The notes under the pieces were generated by a model that saw only the letters and a program-made list of their open reading frames with translations, did no database searches and was not told the origin of the DNA. Positions 9,177 through 18,145 of a stretch of DNA of 64,000 bases are shown here, piece by piece. Source of the stretch: Streptomyces cavernae. Lineage in GTDB: Bacteria; Actinomycetota; Actinomycetes; Streptomycetales; Streptomycetaceae. A program made the position numbers and the translations under genes. The DNA lies in assembly GCF_004023625.1 (NCBI RefSeq), contig NZ_ML137708.1:157262-221261 (forward strand), in the 5' to 3' direction. How positions within the stretch are numbered: the stretch's first letter is position 1; every line of letters begins with the position of its first letter.

Positions 9177-9599
9177 ATGGCCACCACCGCCACTCCCCAC
9201 CACCGCCGCTCGGAAGGCGCCATGGCGGCCGCCAGCGGGCTGACGCTCTTCGCCGCCGTGATGCTGTTCATCTCCGGAGTCCTGGACATCTTCCGGGGCA
9301 TCATGGGGATCGCCGAGGACGATGTCTTCGTCTCCACCCAGCAGTACGTCTTCCGGGCCGACCTGACGGCCTGGGGGTGGGTCCATCTGCTGCTCGGGGC
9401 GGTCGCGGTGATCGTCGGCCTCGGCCTGTTCTCCGAGGCGCTGTGGGCGCGGGTCATCGGCGTGGGCATCGCGGGGCTGCTGATCATCGCCAACTTCCTG
9501 TCGCTCCCGTACTACCCGGTCTGGTCGGTCGTGATGATCGCGCTGTACGGCTTCGTGATCTGGGCCCTCTGCGTGGTCGGACGGGAACGACGGGTCTGA
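9177..9599 (+). CDS. Four-helix membrane protein, DUF7144-like
   Basis: This 140-residue integral membrane protein has four predicted membrane helices (for example SGLTLFAAVMLFISGVLDIF and LLLGAVAVIVGLGLFSEALW) and a short basic C-terminus. The segment SGVLDIFRGIMGIAEDDVF followed by a WGWVH block is characteristic of a family annotated DUF7144 and common in actinobacteria. GGAGG lies 8 nt upstream of the ATG. No function is established. It neighbours two other small membrane proteins but is probably transcribed separately, since spacers of about 140 bp flank it. Confidence 0.8.
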   Translation: MATTATPHHRRSEGAMAAASGLTLFAAVMLFISGVLDIFRGIMGIAEDDVFVSTQQYVFRADLTAWGWVHLLLGAVAVIVGLGLFSEALWARVIGVGIAGLLIIANFLSLPYYPVWSVVMIALYGFVIWALCVVGRERRV

Positions 9600-9738
9600 C
9601 CGGGGCGGCCCCTCCACCGCGCCCTCGCTCCGGCCGCTGGGGGGCGGCCGGGGCCGCCGCGTACCGGGCCAGGTGGCGGTGGCGCACGGACCACCGTGAC
9701 GGACGCAACGAGCCAGAGCCGACGAGAACGGAACGCCG

Positions 9739-10371
9739 ATGGACGGTCTGAGGATCCTGCCGCTCGCGGTCACGATGATGGTGGGACCGCAGATCATGTC
9801 GGCGATCATCTTCGTGACGGTCCGCAGGGCGGTCCGGGTGTCGCTGGCGTTCCTCCTGGGAGTCGCCCTCGCCACCACCGCGGGTGTCGCGATCATGATG
9901 GGTCTGGCGGCTCTGCTCGGCTCGGCCATGGACTTCGGCGACTCCTCCGACACGTCCTCCGCCGGTCACATCATCGAGTACGTGCTGGTCGGCCTGCTGG
10001 CCCTGGCCGCGGTCCGGAACTGGGTCAAGCGTGCGACGATCCAGCCGCCCGCCTGGCTCGGGACGCTGATGTCCGCCGAGCCGCGACGGGCCTTCCTGGT
10101 CGGTCTGATGGTCATCCTGCTGATGCCCTCGGATCTCGTCGTGATGATGACCGTCGGCGTGCACCTGGAGCAGGCCGGCGCGAGCTTCGCGGAGGCCCTG
10201 CCGTTCATCGGGCTGACCGTGCTGATCGCCGCGCTGCCCCTGCTCGCGTTCCTGACGTTCCGCCGACGCGCGGAGGCGGCCATGCCGCGGGTCAGGGACT
10301 GGATGAACACGCACAGCTGGCTGATCAACATCATCGTCTGTGTCGTCTTCATCGTGCTCATCCTGGCCTGA
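9739..10371 (+). CDS. GAP/Sap-like integral membrane protein
   Basis: This 210-residue protein has six membrane helices and begins MDGLRILPLAVTMMVGPQIM, resembling the GAP family, named after mycobacterial Sap/GAP proteins implicated in glycolipid export and distantly related to LysE/DsbD-type transporters. Helical segments include SLAFLLGVALATTAGVAIMM, YVLVGLLALAAV and LVGLMVILLMPSDLVVMMTV. Family knowledge suggests a transport-accessory role; no partner glycolipid gene is nearby. The first copy of a 19-nt tandem duplication overlaps its stop codon. Confidence 0.8.
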   Translation: MDGLRILPLAVTMMVGPQIMSAIIFVTVRRAVRVSLAFLLGVALATTAGVAIMMGLAALLGSAMDFGDSSDTSSAGHIIEYVLVGLLALAAVRNWVKRATIQPPAWLGTLMSAEPRRAFLVGLMVILLMPSDLVVMMTVGVHLEQAGASFAEALPFIGLTVLIAALPLLAFLTFRRRAEAAMPRVRDWMNTHSWLINIIVCVVFIVLILA

Positions 10372-10408
10372 CGTGCTCGTCCCGACCTGACGTGCTCGTC
10401 CCGACCTG
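10371..10408. repeat. Two perfect 19-nt tandem copies
   Basis: ACGTGCTCGTCCCGACCTG occurs twice in tandem, the first copy overlapping the last base of the preceding stop codon. Probably a recent duplication by slippage. Confidence 0.7.
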
Positions 10409-10531
10409 AGGGCGTCCCGGCCACCCGTACCGGGTGATCCCGGGCGGTCGGCGTGGGCGCACCGTGGAACTCGTCGGACCCACTCCCGTCGCGCGAGCAC
10501 GCCCGCGGCGGGTCGGCCATCGGAGGGCATC

Positions 10532-10933
10532 GTGAACGACTACCCCCTGCTCAATGTGTTCCTCACCATGCTGTGGTTCTTCCTCTGGGTCATGTGGTTC
10601 ATGTTGCTGTTCAGGGTCATCGCCGACATCTTCCGCGACGACGGTCTGGGCGGCTGGGCCAAGGGCGGCTGGACGGTCTTCGTCTGTGTGCTGCCCTTCC
10701 TGGGCGTCTTCGTCTACCTGATCGTCCGGGGCCGTGGCATGGGCGAACGCACGGTGCAGCGGGCGCTGGCCCAGGAGGAGGCCTTCCGGTCCTATGTGCG
10801 GGAGGCGGCGGTCGAGCACCCGGCGCCGGAGGCGACCAAGGCGGACGAGCTGGCGAAGCTCGCCAGCCTGCACGACCAGGGTGACATCACCGACGCCGAG
10901 TTCGAGGCGGCCAAGGCCAAGGTGCTCGCCTGA
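10532..10933 (+). CDS. Membrane protein with PLDc_N-like and SHOCT domains
   Basis: This 133-residue protein has two membrane helices at its N-terminus (LNVFLTMLWFFLWVMWFMLL and VFVCVLPFLGVFVYLIVRG), separated by a short loop with WAKGGWT, resembling the PLDc_N hairpin found at the N-terminus of cardiolipin synthases. The C-terminal LAKLASLHDQGDITDAEFEA plus AKAKVLA is a SHOCT module. Such standalone proteins are common in Streptomyces and have no proven function. The GTG start follows CGGAGGG. A strong hairpin terminator follows the gene. Confidence 0.85.
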   Translation: MNDYPLLNVFLTMLWFFLWVMWFMLLFRVIADIFRDDGLGGWAKGGWTVFVCVLPFLGVFVYLIVRGRGMGERTVQRALAQEEAFRSYVREAAVEHPAPEATKADELAKLASLHDQGDITDAEFEAAKAKVLA

Positions 10934-10950
10934 GGACTTCGGCCCGTCTG

Positions 10951-11005
10951 GCGACGGTGGTGTGGTGAGCGGCGCCCCGCGAGGCGCCGCTCACCACACC
11001 GTCGC
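10951..11005. terminator. Long bidirectional hairpin terminator
   Basis: An 18-bp perfect stem (10959-10976 with 10983-11000) extends, past a 3-nt bulge, to about 23 bp. It lies between the convergent SHOCT gene and the small gene at 11074. Confidence 0.75.
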
Positions 11006-11070
11006 GCACCCCACACCGTCGCGCGCACCCCACTCACACTGTCGCGCGCACCCCACTCACACCGTCGCGG
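11001..11070. repeat. Tandem 23-nt repeats in a convergent spacer
   Basis: Two 23-nt units starting GTCGCGCGCACCCCACTCAC (11018-11040 and 11041-11063, one difference) follow a shorter partial unit at 11001-11017. They fill the space between the terminator and the end of the leftward small gene. Confidence 0.65.
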
Positions 11071-11073
11071 TCC

Positions 11074-11271
11074 TCACTCGGGAAGCCGCCGCATCTCCGC
11101 GACGTGCAGCCCCAGCGACTGGAAACGAGCCAGCAGACCATACAGATGGGCCTCGTCCAGGACGGGACCGAACAACACCGTCTGGTGGGCCACGACGAAG
11201 CTCTCCAGCTCCGGGAACGCCTCGGTCAGCGTTTTCGACATCTGCCCGTCGACGCGGATCTCGTATCGCAT
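11074..11271 (-). CDS. Small protein paired with the LAL regulator
   Basis: This 65-residue protein starts at the ATG at 11271 (MRYEIRVDGQMSKTLTEAFP) with GAGAGAAG upstream; the longer open frame lacks family support. The pattern VLFGPVLDEAHLYGLLARFQ then SLGLHVAEMRR is recurrent in Streptomyces next to LuxR-type LAL regulators. It is in the same direction as, and 110 bp downstream of, the LAL gene, so the two are probably co-transcribed. No signal peptide or membrane segment is present. A role in modulating the regulator is only suggested by the constant pairing. Confidence 0.75.
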   Translation of the reverse strand: MRYEIRVDGQMSKTLTEAFPELESFVVAHQTVLFGPVLDEAHLYGLLARFQSLGLHVAEMRRLPE

Positions 11272-11381
11272 GAGCGTGCTTCTCTCGCGGTCGTACGGCG
11301 GCTCGTGCCCCCACCACTCCATGCTCGGCCGCGGCGCGCCGCACGGCATCACCCGCCCGAGGTGACCGGGGCGGGTGTGGG

Positions 11382-14132
11382 TCACAGCAGGCCCAGGTCG
11401 CGGGCTCGGCGGACCGCCTCTCCGCGCCGGGTCGCGCCGAGTTTGCGGTAGATGCTCTTCAGATGGGTCTTGACGGTGTTGACCGACAGGAAGAGGTCGG
11501 CCGCGATCTCTTCCGTCGACATCATCTGCGAGAGCCGCTCCAGCACTTCCTGCTCGCGTGCGGTGAGGGCTTCGAGGACGGGGAGAGGCTCGGGAGCGGA
11601 GCCGGGAGCGGAGTCGGGGAACCGGCCGGGAACCGAGCCGGGGGCGGGTTCCTGCCGCACCGTCCCCGTCGGCGGCGCCGCCTGGGCCGCCACCGTGGCG
11701 GGCAGCCAGTCGTGTGCCTGGGCAAGGGCGGGCCGTCGGCGCAGCAGCCGTCGCAGCCAGGGCCCGGCCTCCGTGAACGGTCTCCGGAGCCTGTCGGGTC
11801 TCGCCAGGCGCAGGGCCCGCGCGAGTGCCCGCTCGGCCCCCGCGTCGTCGCCCAGCGCGTCGGCGGCCTGTGCCCGGGTCAGCAGGGACCGCACCGCGAT
11901 GGCGGGTCCGTCGCCCGGTCGGGCCGGGTACCGGTCGAGGAGTTCAAGAGCGGCCGCGCCGTCACCGGTGGCCAGGCGGACACGGGCCGCGGCCACGGCG
12001 CCCACCGGTCCCTCGGGCGGGTGCTCGTCGAGGAACTGGGCCGCTGTCTCCGGATCGCCGTCGGCGAGGCACGCGGCGGACGCGACGAGGGCCGTGCGCT
12101 CGGTGACCCAGGGCGAGGGCTCCACGGGGCCCGGCGGGTGAGCTCCGTGCCCCGGGCCCGGCCGTGCCACCGCGTCGAGGGCGCGCAGCGCCTCACGGGG
12201 ACAGCCCCGGGCGAGCAGCAGCTGCGACCGCAGGAGGGCCAGCCCGGCGGTCAGGATGGGATCGTTCGGGGTCACCGACGAGCCGGCGGCCCGGTCGAGG
12301 TGGGTGCGTGCCGCGTCGAGCTCCTCCCGGTCGAGGGCCACCGCCGCGAGCACCAGCTCCGCCACCCCGGTGCGCGAGCCGGGCAGCAGCCCGGAACGCT
12401 CCGCCTCGGCCGCCGCCTCGCCGACGTACGCCTCGGCTCGGCCCGGCCGGCCGTGCAGGAGCTCGATGAGCGCCAGCCGGCTGAGGCACTCGTGGCGCGG
12501 GCACGCGGTCAGCGGCCCTCGGGGGGTCTGGGTGGCGGCGGACAGGGTGGCGCGGGCGGCGTCGAGGCGGCCTGCCCACAGCTGGGCGGATCCCAGGTCG
12601 GTGAGCATCAGCGCGGACAGCTCCGGGTGCTGTTCCAGCCGCTCGGCGGGGAGCATCCGCTGCTCGGCCGCCACGTCCTCGGCGGCTGCCTCGGCGAGGT
12701 CGGCCGAGCCGGTCATGCGGGCGGCGAGCACGCGCAGCAGCGCACAGCTGAACCGCAGGGCGGCACCGGGGTGCGCTTGGTCGTCGGGCAGGTTCTCCGC
12801 CGCGCGGCGCAGTCGGTCGAGGCCGCGCTCGACGTCGTGACGGGACAGTTCGTGGGCGGCCCGTACCAGGTCCGCCGCGGGACCGGATGCGTCCGGGGGC
12901 ATCGCGGCGAAGAGCGCGTCGAAGCGCTCCGCGTCCAGGCCCGTCAGGAGGTGCGCGATCGCGAGTTCGTCGATGAACCGGGCCGCCGCCGGCTCCCAGT
13001 CGCCGGCCGTCACCGCGTGCGGCAGGGCCTCCGCGAGCAGCCCCGCCTCGCCGAGCCAGCGGGCCGCCGTGCGGTGGAGCTCCGGTTCCAGGCCGGGGCG
13101 CTGGACCCGTAGATGGACCCGCAGGATCTCCACGAACAGTGGATGGAGCCGGTACCACGAGTGTCCGATGGCGGAGGCGAAGGCGTTCGCGCGCTGCAGT
13201 TCCAGCAGGATCCGTTCCCCGTCGTCCCGCCCGGTGAGGGCGTTCGCCAGCTCGGGGTGGATCTGGTCCAGGATGCTGACGCGCAGCAGCAGGTCCTGGG
13301 TCTCGGGCGGCTGGGTGTCGAGGACCTCGGCCAGCAGGAAGTCGGCGAGCGTGCTCTGGCCCGCCTCGAAGTCCTTGAGGAAGGTCTCCGGGTCGTCGGC
13401 GTGCTGGGCCGCGAGAACGCACAGCCGCAGCCCGGCGGCCCAGCCCCGGGTCCGCTCGGTGAGTGCCCGGGCGCCCGCCTCCGGCAGTCCCAGGCCGTGC
13501 CGGTCGACCAGGTCGGCCGTCTCGGCGGGCAGGAAGGCGAGGTCGGCGCCGCGGATGTCGACGACCTCGCCGGCCGCGCGATAGCGGTGGAGGGGCAGCA
13601 GCGGTTCCGTACGGCTGATGATCACCAGGCGCAGTCCGTCACCCGCGTGGCGGAGCACGAACTGCAGTTCGTCGGCGATATCCGCGGACATCGCGACACG
13701 GTCGAACTCGTCGAGGATGAGGATCAGCGGCTCCGGCTGCGCGCTCAGCCGGTCCGCGAGCCTGGTCAGCAGGGAGCGGTCCACCTCGCCCGGGCGGGCG
13801 GGGCTGCCGATGTCGTGCGGCAGTGCGAGGCCGTGGTGCCGTATGGACTCCAGTGCGTAGGTCCAGAAGACACCGGGGCTGTGGTCCTCGCTCTCCACAG
13901 TCAGCCATGCCGCAGGGTACGGCGGCCCGTTCGCGGTGACCCAGTCGGCGACCAGGAGGGTCTTGCCCGCTCCCGCGGGTCCGTTGACCAGCGTCAGCGG
14001 CGCCTGGACGCCCTGCGTGAGGCGTTCGGCCAGGCGCGGCCTGCGCACGAACGTCCCGGGGATGGCCGGCACACTGAACCGCGCGGCGAGGAGAGGGTCG
14101 CCGTCCGGTGTGAGCGGCTTGGAAGCACCCAC
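11382..14132 (-). CDS. LAL (MalT-like) LuxR family transcriptional regulator
   Basis: This is a large ATP-binding LuxR regulator of about 916 residues, the usual size. The N-terminal STAND-type ATPase begins with FSVPAIPGTFVRRPRLAERL and has the P-loop NGPAGAGKTLLVADW; LILILDEFDRV fits Walker B. The middle is a helical repeat region. The C-terminal HTH reads LTAREQEVLERLSQMMSTEE, then FLSVNTVKTHLKSIYRKLGA. I chose the GTG at 14132 because upstream sequence lacks coding character, although the ribosome binding site is weak. LAL proteins respond to ligands and need ATP; the target is unknown. A partner small gene follows. Confidence 0.88.
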   Translation of the reverse strand: MGASKPLTPDGDPLLAARFSVPAIPGTFVRRPRLAERLTQGVQAPLTLVNGPAGAGKTLLVADWVTANGPPYPAAWLTVESEDHSPGVFWTYALESIRHHGLALPHDIGSPARPGEVDRSLLTRLADRLSAQPEPLILILDEFDRVAMSADIADELQFVLRHAGDGLRLVIISRTEPLLPLHRYRAAGEVVDIRGADLAFLPAETADLVDRHGLGLPEAGARALTERTRGWAAGLRLCVLAAQHADDPETFLKDFEAGQSTLADFLLAEVLDTQPPETQDLLLRVSILDQIHPELANALTGRDDGERILLELQRANAFASAIGHSWYRLHPLFVEILRVHLRVQRPGLEPELHRTAARWLGEAGLLAEALPHAVTAGDWEPAAARFIDELAIAHLLTGLDAERFDALFAAMPPDASGPAADLVRAAHELSRHDVERGLDRLRRAAENLPDDQAHPGAALRFSCALLRVLAARMTGSADLAEAAAEDVAAEQRMLPAERLEQHPELSALMLTDLGSAQLWAGRLDAARATLSAATQTPRGPLTACPRHECLSRLALIELLHGRPGRAEAYVGEAAAEAERSGLLPGSRTGVAELVLAAVALDREELDAARTHLDRAAGSSVTPNDPILTAGLALLRSQLLLARGCPREALRALDAVARPGPGHGAHPPGPVEPSPWVTERTALVASAACLADGDPETAAQFLDEHPPEGPVGAVAAARVRLATGDGAAALELLDRYPARPGDGPAIAVRSLLTRAQAADALGDDAGAERALARALRLARPDRLRRPFTEAGPWLRRLLRRRPALAQAHDWLPATVAAQAAPPTGTVRQEPAPGSVPGRFPDSAPGSAPEPLPVLEALTAREQEVLERLSQMMSTEEIAADLFLSVNTVKTHLKSIYRKLGATRRGEAVRRARDLGLL

Positions 14133-14595
14133 TCTGTGATCTTCACCCGAGGGTGCGGGAGCCGCAACAGAAGGGAGGCGGGTCCTCCGTGTCCGGCACC
14201 CGGCAGGACTTCCGCGAGGATGGCCGGCAGCCGCCACCCCGGGACGCCGCCCGCCCGACTGCGACCTACTCCCACCGAGCACGGCCGGCTCCCCCCGCGG
14301 CAGCCGGCACCTGACCGTGGTCCCACCTGCCCGCTCGCGCCGGGCACGGTGCACGTCCCGGTGACGGTGTGAACAGTGTGAAGATGACGCGATGGTCACT
14401 CAGGAGGAGCATGTGGCGACTTCGGCCGTGGGCATGCATCGCGCGCACTGACACCTCCCCCACAAGGAGTGACGCGCGCGCCATGCCCACCGCCACCCCA
14501 CCGCGACTCGCGTCCACCCCGCCCGAAGGCCGTGGTCACCGTCCGGCCCGACCGCCTGACCATGGCGTTCCACGGGGCGGGAGCCGAACGGTGCG
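14133..14595. other. Spacer without a recognised gene
   Basis: It lies between the start of the LAL gene and the end of a leftward small gene. A rightward AGGAGGAGC-ATG at about 14402-14413 opens a short frame (MWRLRPWACIART), and fragments such as VTVRPDRLTMAFHGAG appear in another frame, so a decayed gene is possible. Nothing can be named. Confidence 0.4.
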
Positions 14596-14871
14596 TCAGG
14601 GAGTGTCCTTCGGCCTCGCCCTCGACTTGACCTCCTCCTCGACGTCACTGCGTGGCTGGTCGCGTTCCTTCGCGTACTCCGTCATGGCGGCCTGGACGTC
14701 GCGGGCGAGGTCGCGCCAGGCGCGCCAGGCCGTCTCGTAGGTGTCGGTCTGCTGCTCGGTCCACGGGTGGGCCGTCGGCGGCCCGTACAGGTCGCGCAGC
14801 TTCAGGACCTCCTCGTGCGCCTGGTTCGCGGCGCGCTGCTTTTCCACGAGTTCATCAAAGGTGTGTGCCAC
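14596..14871 (-). CDS. Small helical protein of unknown function
   Basis: This 91-residue hydrophilic protein (MAHTFDELVEKQRAANQAHE) looks entirely helical, with many charged residues and a conserved-looking WTEQQTDTYETAWRAWRDLA segment. It is probably a cytosolic small protein conserved in streptomycetes. It starts 24 bp after the stop codon of the subtilisin-like protease on the same strand, so it may be co-transcribed with it. GGAGAAGC precedes the ATG. I recognise no named domain. Confidence 0.65.
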   Translation of the reverse strand: MAHTFDELVEKQRAANQAHEEVLKLRDLYGPPTAHPWTEQQTDTYETAWRAWRDLARDVQAAMTEYAKERDQPRSDVEEEVKSRARPKDTP

Positions 14872-14895
14872 GGGGCTTCTCCGGGGCAGGCCCCA

Positions 14896-16098
14896 CTAGG
14901 GAACGAGTCTGAGGAGCTTGTTCGGTGAGCCGGTCCCGATGTTGCTGAGGACGCCGTTCGTGGCTCCGGCCACGAGGGCGGAGTGGACGGTCGCCGGACT
15001 CGCGGCGGGGCGCGGGGACAGGTAGACGGCCGCGGCCCCGGCGACGTGCGGGGCGGCCATCGACGTACCGGACAGGGTGGCCGTCGCGGTGTCACTGGTG
15101 TGCCAGCCGGCCCTGATCGAGGCGCCCGGCGCGAACATGTCCAGTACGGAACCGTAGTTGGAGAAGGAGGCCCGGCTGTCGGTGCTGGTGCTGGCGCCCA
15201 CGGTGAGGGCCGTGAGCACCCGGGCCGGTGAGGTGTTCGCGGCGTTCGTGTTGGAGTTGCCCGCCGCCACGGTATAGGTGATGCCGGAGTTGATGGAGTT
15301 GCGCACAGCGGTGTCGAGCGCGGTGCTGGCGGGGCCGCCGAGTGACATGTTGGCGACCGCGGGCCTGACGCGGTTGCGGGTGACCCAGTCGATGCCCGCG
15401 ATGACACCTGAGGTGGTGCCGGACCCGCTGTTGTTGAGCACCCGCACCGCCACGACCCTGGCGGCCTTCGCCACGCCGTAGGTGGTGCCGGCGACGGTGG
15501 TGGCGACATGGGTGCCGTGTCCGTTGCCGTCGGCGGAGACCATGTCACCGTCGACGGCGTCGTAGCCGTACGAGGCGCGGCCGGCGATCTGGGTGTGGGT
15601 GATCCGCACCCCGGTGTCGATGACGTATACGCGAGTACCGCTGCCGGCCGAGTTCGGGTAGTTGTAGGTTCCGTTGAGCGGCCGGTAGGGCTGGTCGATC
15701 CGGTCCAGGTTCCAGGGGGCGTTGAACTGGGTCGCGGAAATGCTGACCCGCTGGTTCCGTTCGACGTGGGCGACGTCCCGGTCGCCCGCGAACTTCCGCG
15801 CCCCGGAGGAGCTGACACGCACGGCGTAGCCGTTGAGCGCCGAGCGGTAGACCCGCTGCACGGTGGCGCCGTACTTGGCCGCGAGGCGACGACCCCGCGG
15901 CGAGTCCGCGGTGTAGCCGCACGACTCCTTCAAAGTGACGATGTAACTGCCGCGGACGCCGGAGGCGGAATCCTCGTGCAGGACCCTCCCGACGGCCGGT
16001 GACGCTTCGGCGGGCAGGACGGTACCGCTTCCGACGGCTGCCGCCACCGCGGCGATCGCCGCGACGAACCGCCGCCGTGCGGTGAAGATTTCGCGCAT
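14896..16098 (-). CDS. Secreted S8 (subtilisin-like) serine protease
   Basis: This 400-residue preproprotease has a Tat/Sec-like signal ([20 protein letters not shown]), an I9 inhibitor prodomain ([10 protein letters not shown] to about residue 120) and a peptidase S8 domain. The catalytic triad is Asp161 (VYVIDTG), His194 (NGHGTHVA) and Ser346 ([11 protein letters not shown]), with oxyanion Asn281 (VAAGNSN). No C-terminal P-domain or binding module is present. It should be exported, self-cleave the propeptide and degrade extracellular protein. The 24-bp gap to the following small gene suggests a two-gene transcript. Confidence 0.95.
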   Translation of the reverse strand: MREIFTARRRFVAAIAAVAAAVGSGTVLPAEASPAVGRVLHEDSASGVRGSYIVTLKESCGYTADSPRGRRLAAKYGATVQRVYRSALNGYAVRVSSSGARKFAGDRDVAHVERNQRVSISATQFNAPWNLDRIDQPYRPLNGTYNYPNSAGSGTRVYVIDTGVRITHTQIAGRASYGYDAVDGDMVSADGNGHGTHVATTVAGTTYGVAKAARVVAVRVLNNSGSGTTSGVIAGIDWVTRNRVRPAVANMSLGGPASTALDTAVRNSINSGITYTVAAGNSNTNAANTSPARVLTALTVGASTSTDSRASFSNYGSVLDMFAPGASIRAGWHTSDTATATLSGTSMAAPHVAGAAAVYLSPRPAASPATVHSALVAGATNGVLSNIGTGSPNKLLRLVP

Positions 16099-16264
16099 CC
16101 TGGAAAACCTTCCTCGGTCGGACCCTGACGCTGTTCGCTGGTGCTGGTGTTCCGAGGATGACCGGGGGACCGAGTCAGCTATGCGCCATTTATTGCATTT
16201 CGCCCGTAATCACCACTTGTTGCCTCATATGGTCGATGGGGTGATCACGCGCGAAGGCGGCGCG

Positions 16265-16294
16265 AGGGCCCGGGTCCGCGTGGTCCCGGGCCCT
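16265..16294. terminator. Hairpin terminator after the alpha/beta hydrolase gene
   Basis: Perfect 10-bp stem AGGGCCCGGG with CCCGGGCCCT and a 10-nt loop, 14 bp past the hydrolase stop codon on the minus strand. Confidence 0.65.
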
Positions 16295-16307
16295 ATGCGC
16301 GCCGATG

Positions 16308-17270
16308 TCAGGTGGTGCCGAGCGCGGAGCGCAGCGTGTTGACCGCCTGGCCGATGGCGCCCTCCGCGGCATGGGTGTCGCGCAGGGCATTGAGCATCAC
16401 GAAGTCGTGGATGATGCCCTGGTACCGGACCGCGGCGACCGGGACGCCGGCCTCGCGGAGCTTGTTGGCGTAGGCCTCACCCTCGTCGCGCAGGACGTCG
16501 GCCTCGGCCGTGATGACCAGCGCCGGGGGCAGCCCGGTGAGCTGTTCGGTGGTGGCGCGCAGCGGCGATGCGGTGATCTCGGCCCGCTGGGTCTCGTCGG
16601 TCGTGTACTGGTCCCAGAACCACTGCATGGCGTCGCGGCGCAGGAAGTAGCCCTCGGCGAACTGGTGGTACGACGGGGTGTCGAAGGCAGCGTCGGTGAC
16701 CGGGTAGAAGAGGACCTGCTGGACGAGCGGCACGTCACCGCGCTCCTTGGCCATCAGGGTGAGGGCGGCACTCATATTGCCGCCGACCGAGTCGCCGGCC
16801 ACCGCGACACGGGTGGCGTCCAGGTAGTGGTCGGCGCCGTCGCTGACGACCCAGCGGGCGACGGTGTAATTCTGTTCGATGGCGATCGGGTAGCGGGCCT
16901 CGGGCGAGAGGTCGTACTCGGGGAAGACGACCGCCGCGCGGGCACCCACGGCCAGTTCCCGCACGAGACGGTCATGGGTGTGGGCGTTGCCGAAGACCCA
17001 GCCGGCACCGTGGATGTAGATAATCACCGGGAGCAGGCCGGTCAGGCCCTTCGGGCGGACGATCCGGGCGCGGACCGAGCCGGTGGGGCCGCCGGAGACG
17101 GTGACCCACTCCTCGTCGACCTCGGGCTTGGCGATGTCGCCCGACTGCACCTCGTCGACGACCTTGCGGCCCTCGGCCGGGCCGAGGTCGAAGAGGTACG
17201 GCGGCTTCGCGGTCGCGTCGGCGAAGCCGGCGGCGGCGGGCTCGAGGACGGGGCTGGCGGTGTCGGTCAT
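16308..17270 (-). CDS. Alpha/beta hydrolase of the hormone-sensitive-lipase type
   Basis: This 320-residue esterase-like enzyme has the oxyanion motif HGAGW (residues 87-91, HGGG in most relatives), the nucleophile elbow GDSVGGN with Ser161, and the catalytic His in a GIIHDF motif near residue 293. It has no signal peptide and should hydrolyse short esters in the cytosol. It is transcribed divergently from a MarR/OhrR-like regulator, and the shared 240-bp spacer carries two tandem 15-bp repeats that could be the operator. The HGAG variant may alter the oxyanion hole slightly but is known in the family. Confidence 0.9.
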   Translation of the reverse strand: MTDTASPVLEPAAAGFADATAKPPYLFDLGPAEGRKVVDEVQSGDIAKPEVDEEWVTVSGGPTGSVRARIVRPKGLTGLLPVIIYIHGAGWVFGNAHTHDRLVRELAVGARAAVVFPEYDLSPEARYPIAIEQNYTVARWVVSDGADHYLDATRVAVAGDSVGGNMSAALTLMAKERGDVPLVQQVLFYPVTDAAFDTPSYHQFAEGYFLRRDAMQWFWDQYTTDETQRAEITASPLRATTEQLTGLPPALVITAEADVLRDEGEAYANKLREAGVPVAAVRYQGIIHDFVMLNALRDTHAAEGAIGQAVNTLRSALGTT

Positions 17271-17365
17271 GACGACCTCCTCGGATCAGGTGCCACAGGA
17301 CTGGAGCCTCGGCGGTTCTTTGCCAGGGGCGGCGGCACGCGAACGACAGTAGCGCCCGATTGAGT

Positions 17366-17395
17366 CGTGCACAACTTATTCGTGCTCGATTTATT
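17366..17395. promoter_or_regulatory. Two tandem 15-bp repeats in the hydrolase/MarR divergent promoter
   Basis: CGTGCACAACTTATT is followed directly by CGTGCTCGATTTATT (12 of 15 identical) inside the only A/T-rich stretch of the spacer. Position and arrangement fit a binding site for the adjacent MarR-type regulator, overlapping promoters of both genes. This is inferred, not shown. Confidence 0.4.
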
Positions 17396-17509
17396 TGTAA
17401 GCGATTCGTTAGGCCTCGATATGTTGGTCGGCGATACAGTGGAGGGTCCTGATCCATATCGACAAGACGACAGTCCCGTGCCCGGGCGCAGTACCGAGGG
17501 AGCGACACC

Positions 17510-17968
17510 GTGAACACAGCCGAGGCCGAACCGACCCGGGAGGGGTCCCTGCTCCTGGACGACCAGCTCTGCTTCGCCCTGTACGCGGCCTCCCGAGCGG
17601 TCACGGCACGCTACCGGCCCCTGCTGGAGGCCCTGGGGCTCACCTATCCGCAGTACCTGGTCATGCTGGTGCTGTGGGAGCAGGACTCGATCTCCGTGCG
17701 CGACCTCGGAGCCGCGCTCCAACTGGAGTCCAGCACGCTCTCCCCGCTCCTGAAGCGCCTGGAGGCGGGTGGTCTGCTCCGCCGGGAACGGCGCGCGGAG
17801 GACGAGCGGTCCGTCGCCATACGTCTCACGGACGCCGGGGCCCGGCTGCGGGACCAGGCCGAGGCCGTGCCACTGGCGATCGGTGACGCCATGGGCCTGA
17901 CCCCGGAGGAGGACGCGCTGGCCAAACGCCTGCTCCGCGAGCTCACCGCCAACGTCACCGCGGGCTGA
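17510..17968 (+). CDS. MarR family regulator, OhrR-like
   Basis: This 152-residue winged-helix repressor has the MarR wing region LSPLLKRLEAGGLLRRERRA followed by EDERSVAIRLTDAG. Cys21 in the sequence LCFALYAASR is at the place of the peroxide-sensing cysteine of OhrR, and Tyr residues at the usual positions follow, suggesting organic-hydroperoxide or electrophile sensing. It is divergent from an esterase-like alpha/beta hydrolase rather than an Ohr gene, so the physiological role may differ. GGGAGCGACACC precedes the GTG start. It is probably autoregulated through the divergent promoter. Confidence 0.88.
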   Translation: MNTAEAEPTREGSLLLDDQLCFALYAASRAVTARYRPLLEALGLTYPQYLVMLVLWEQDSISVRDLGAALQLESSTLSPLLKRLEAGGLLRRERRAEDERSVAIRLTDAGARLRDQAEAVPLAIGDAMGLTPEEDALAKRLLRELTANVTAG

Positions 17969-18033
17969 GACGCGAACGCCGGCGCGGGCTGAGACATGAA
18001 AGCCTCCGCGGTCATGGAGCGCGACGGTCACCG

Positions 18034-18109
18034 TCGGCCATCGGACATGCGTCGGCACTGCCCATGCGCCCGCCGTCGCACATGCATCGGCCATCGGACA
18101 TGCGTCGGC
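18034..18109. repeat. Two 23-nt direct repeats
   Basis: TCGGCCATCGGACATGCGTC plus GGC occurs at 18034-18056 and again at 18087-18109, between the MarR stop and the remnant of the pectate lyase gene. Confidence 0.65.
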
Positions 18110-18145
18110 CATCACCGGAGCGGTGAGGGCCGACGTGCGCCGGGA

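Noticed and set aside
14369..14740. Rightward frame starting MWRLRPWACIART as an attenuator leader peptide
   Set aside because: It has a good ribosome binding site, but no regulated gene follows on that strand and the rest of the frame is a shadow of the leftward small gene.
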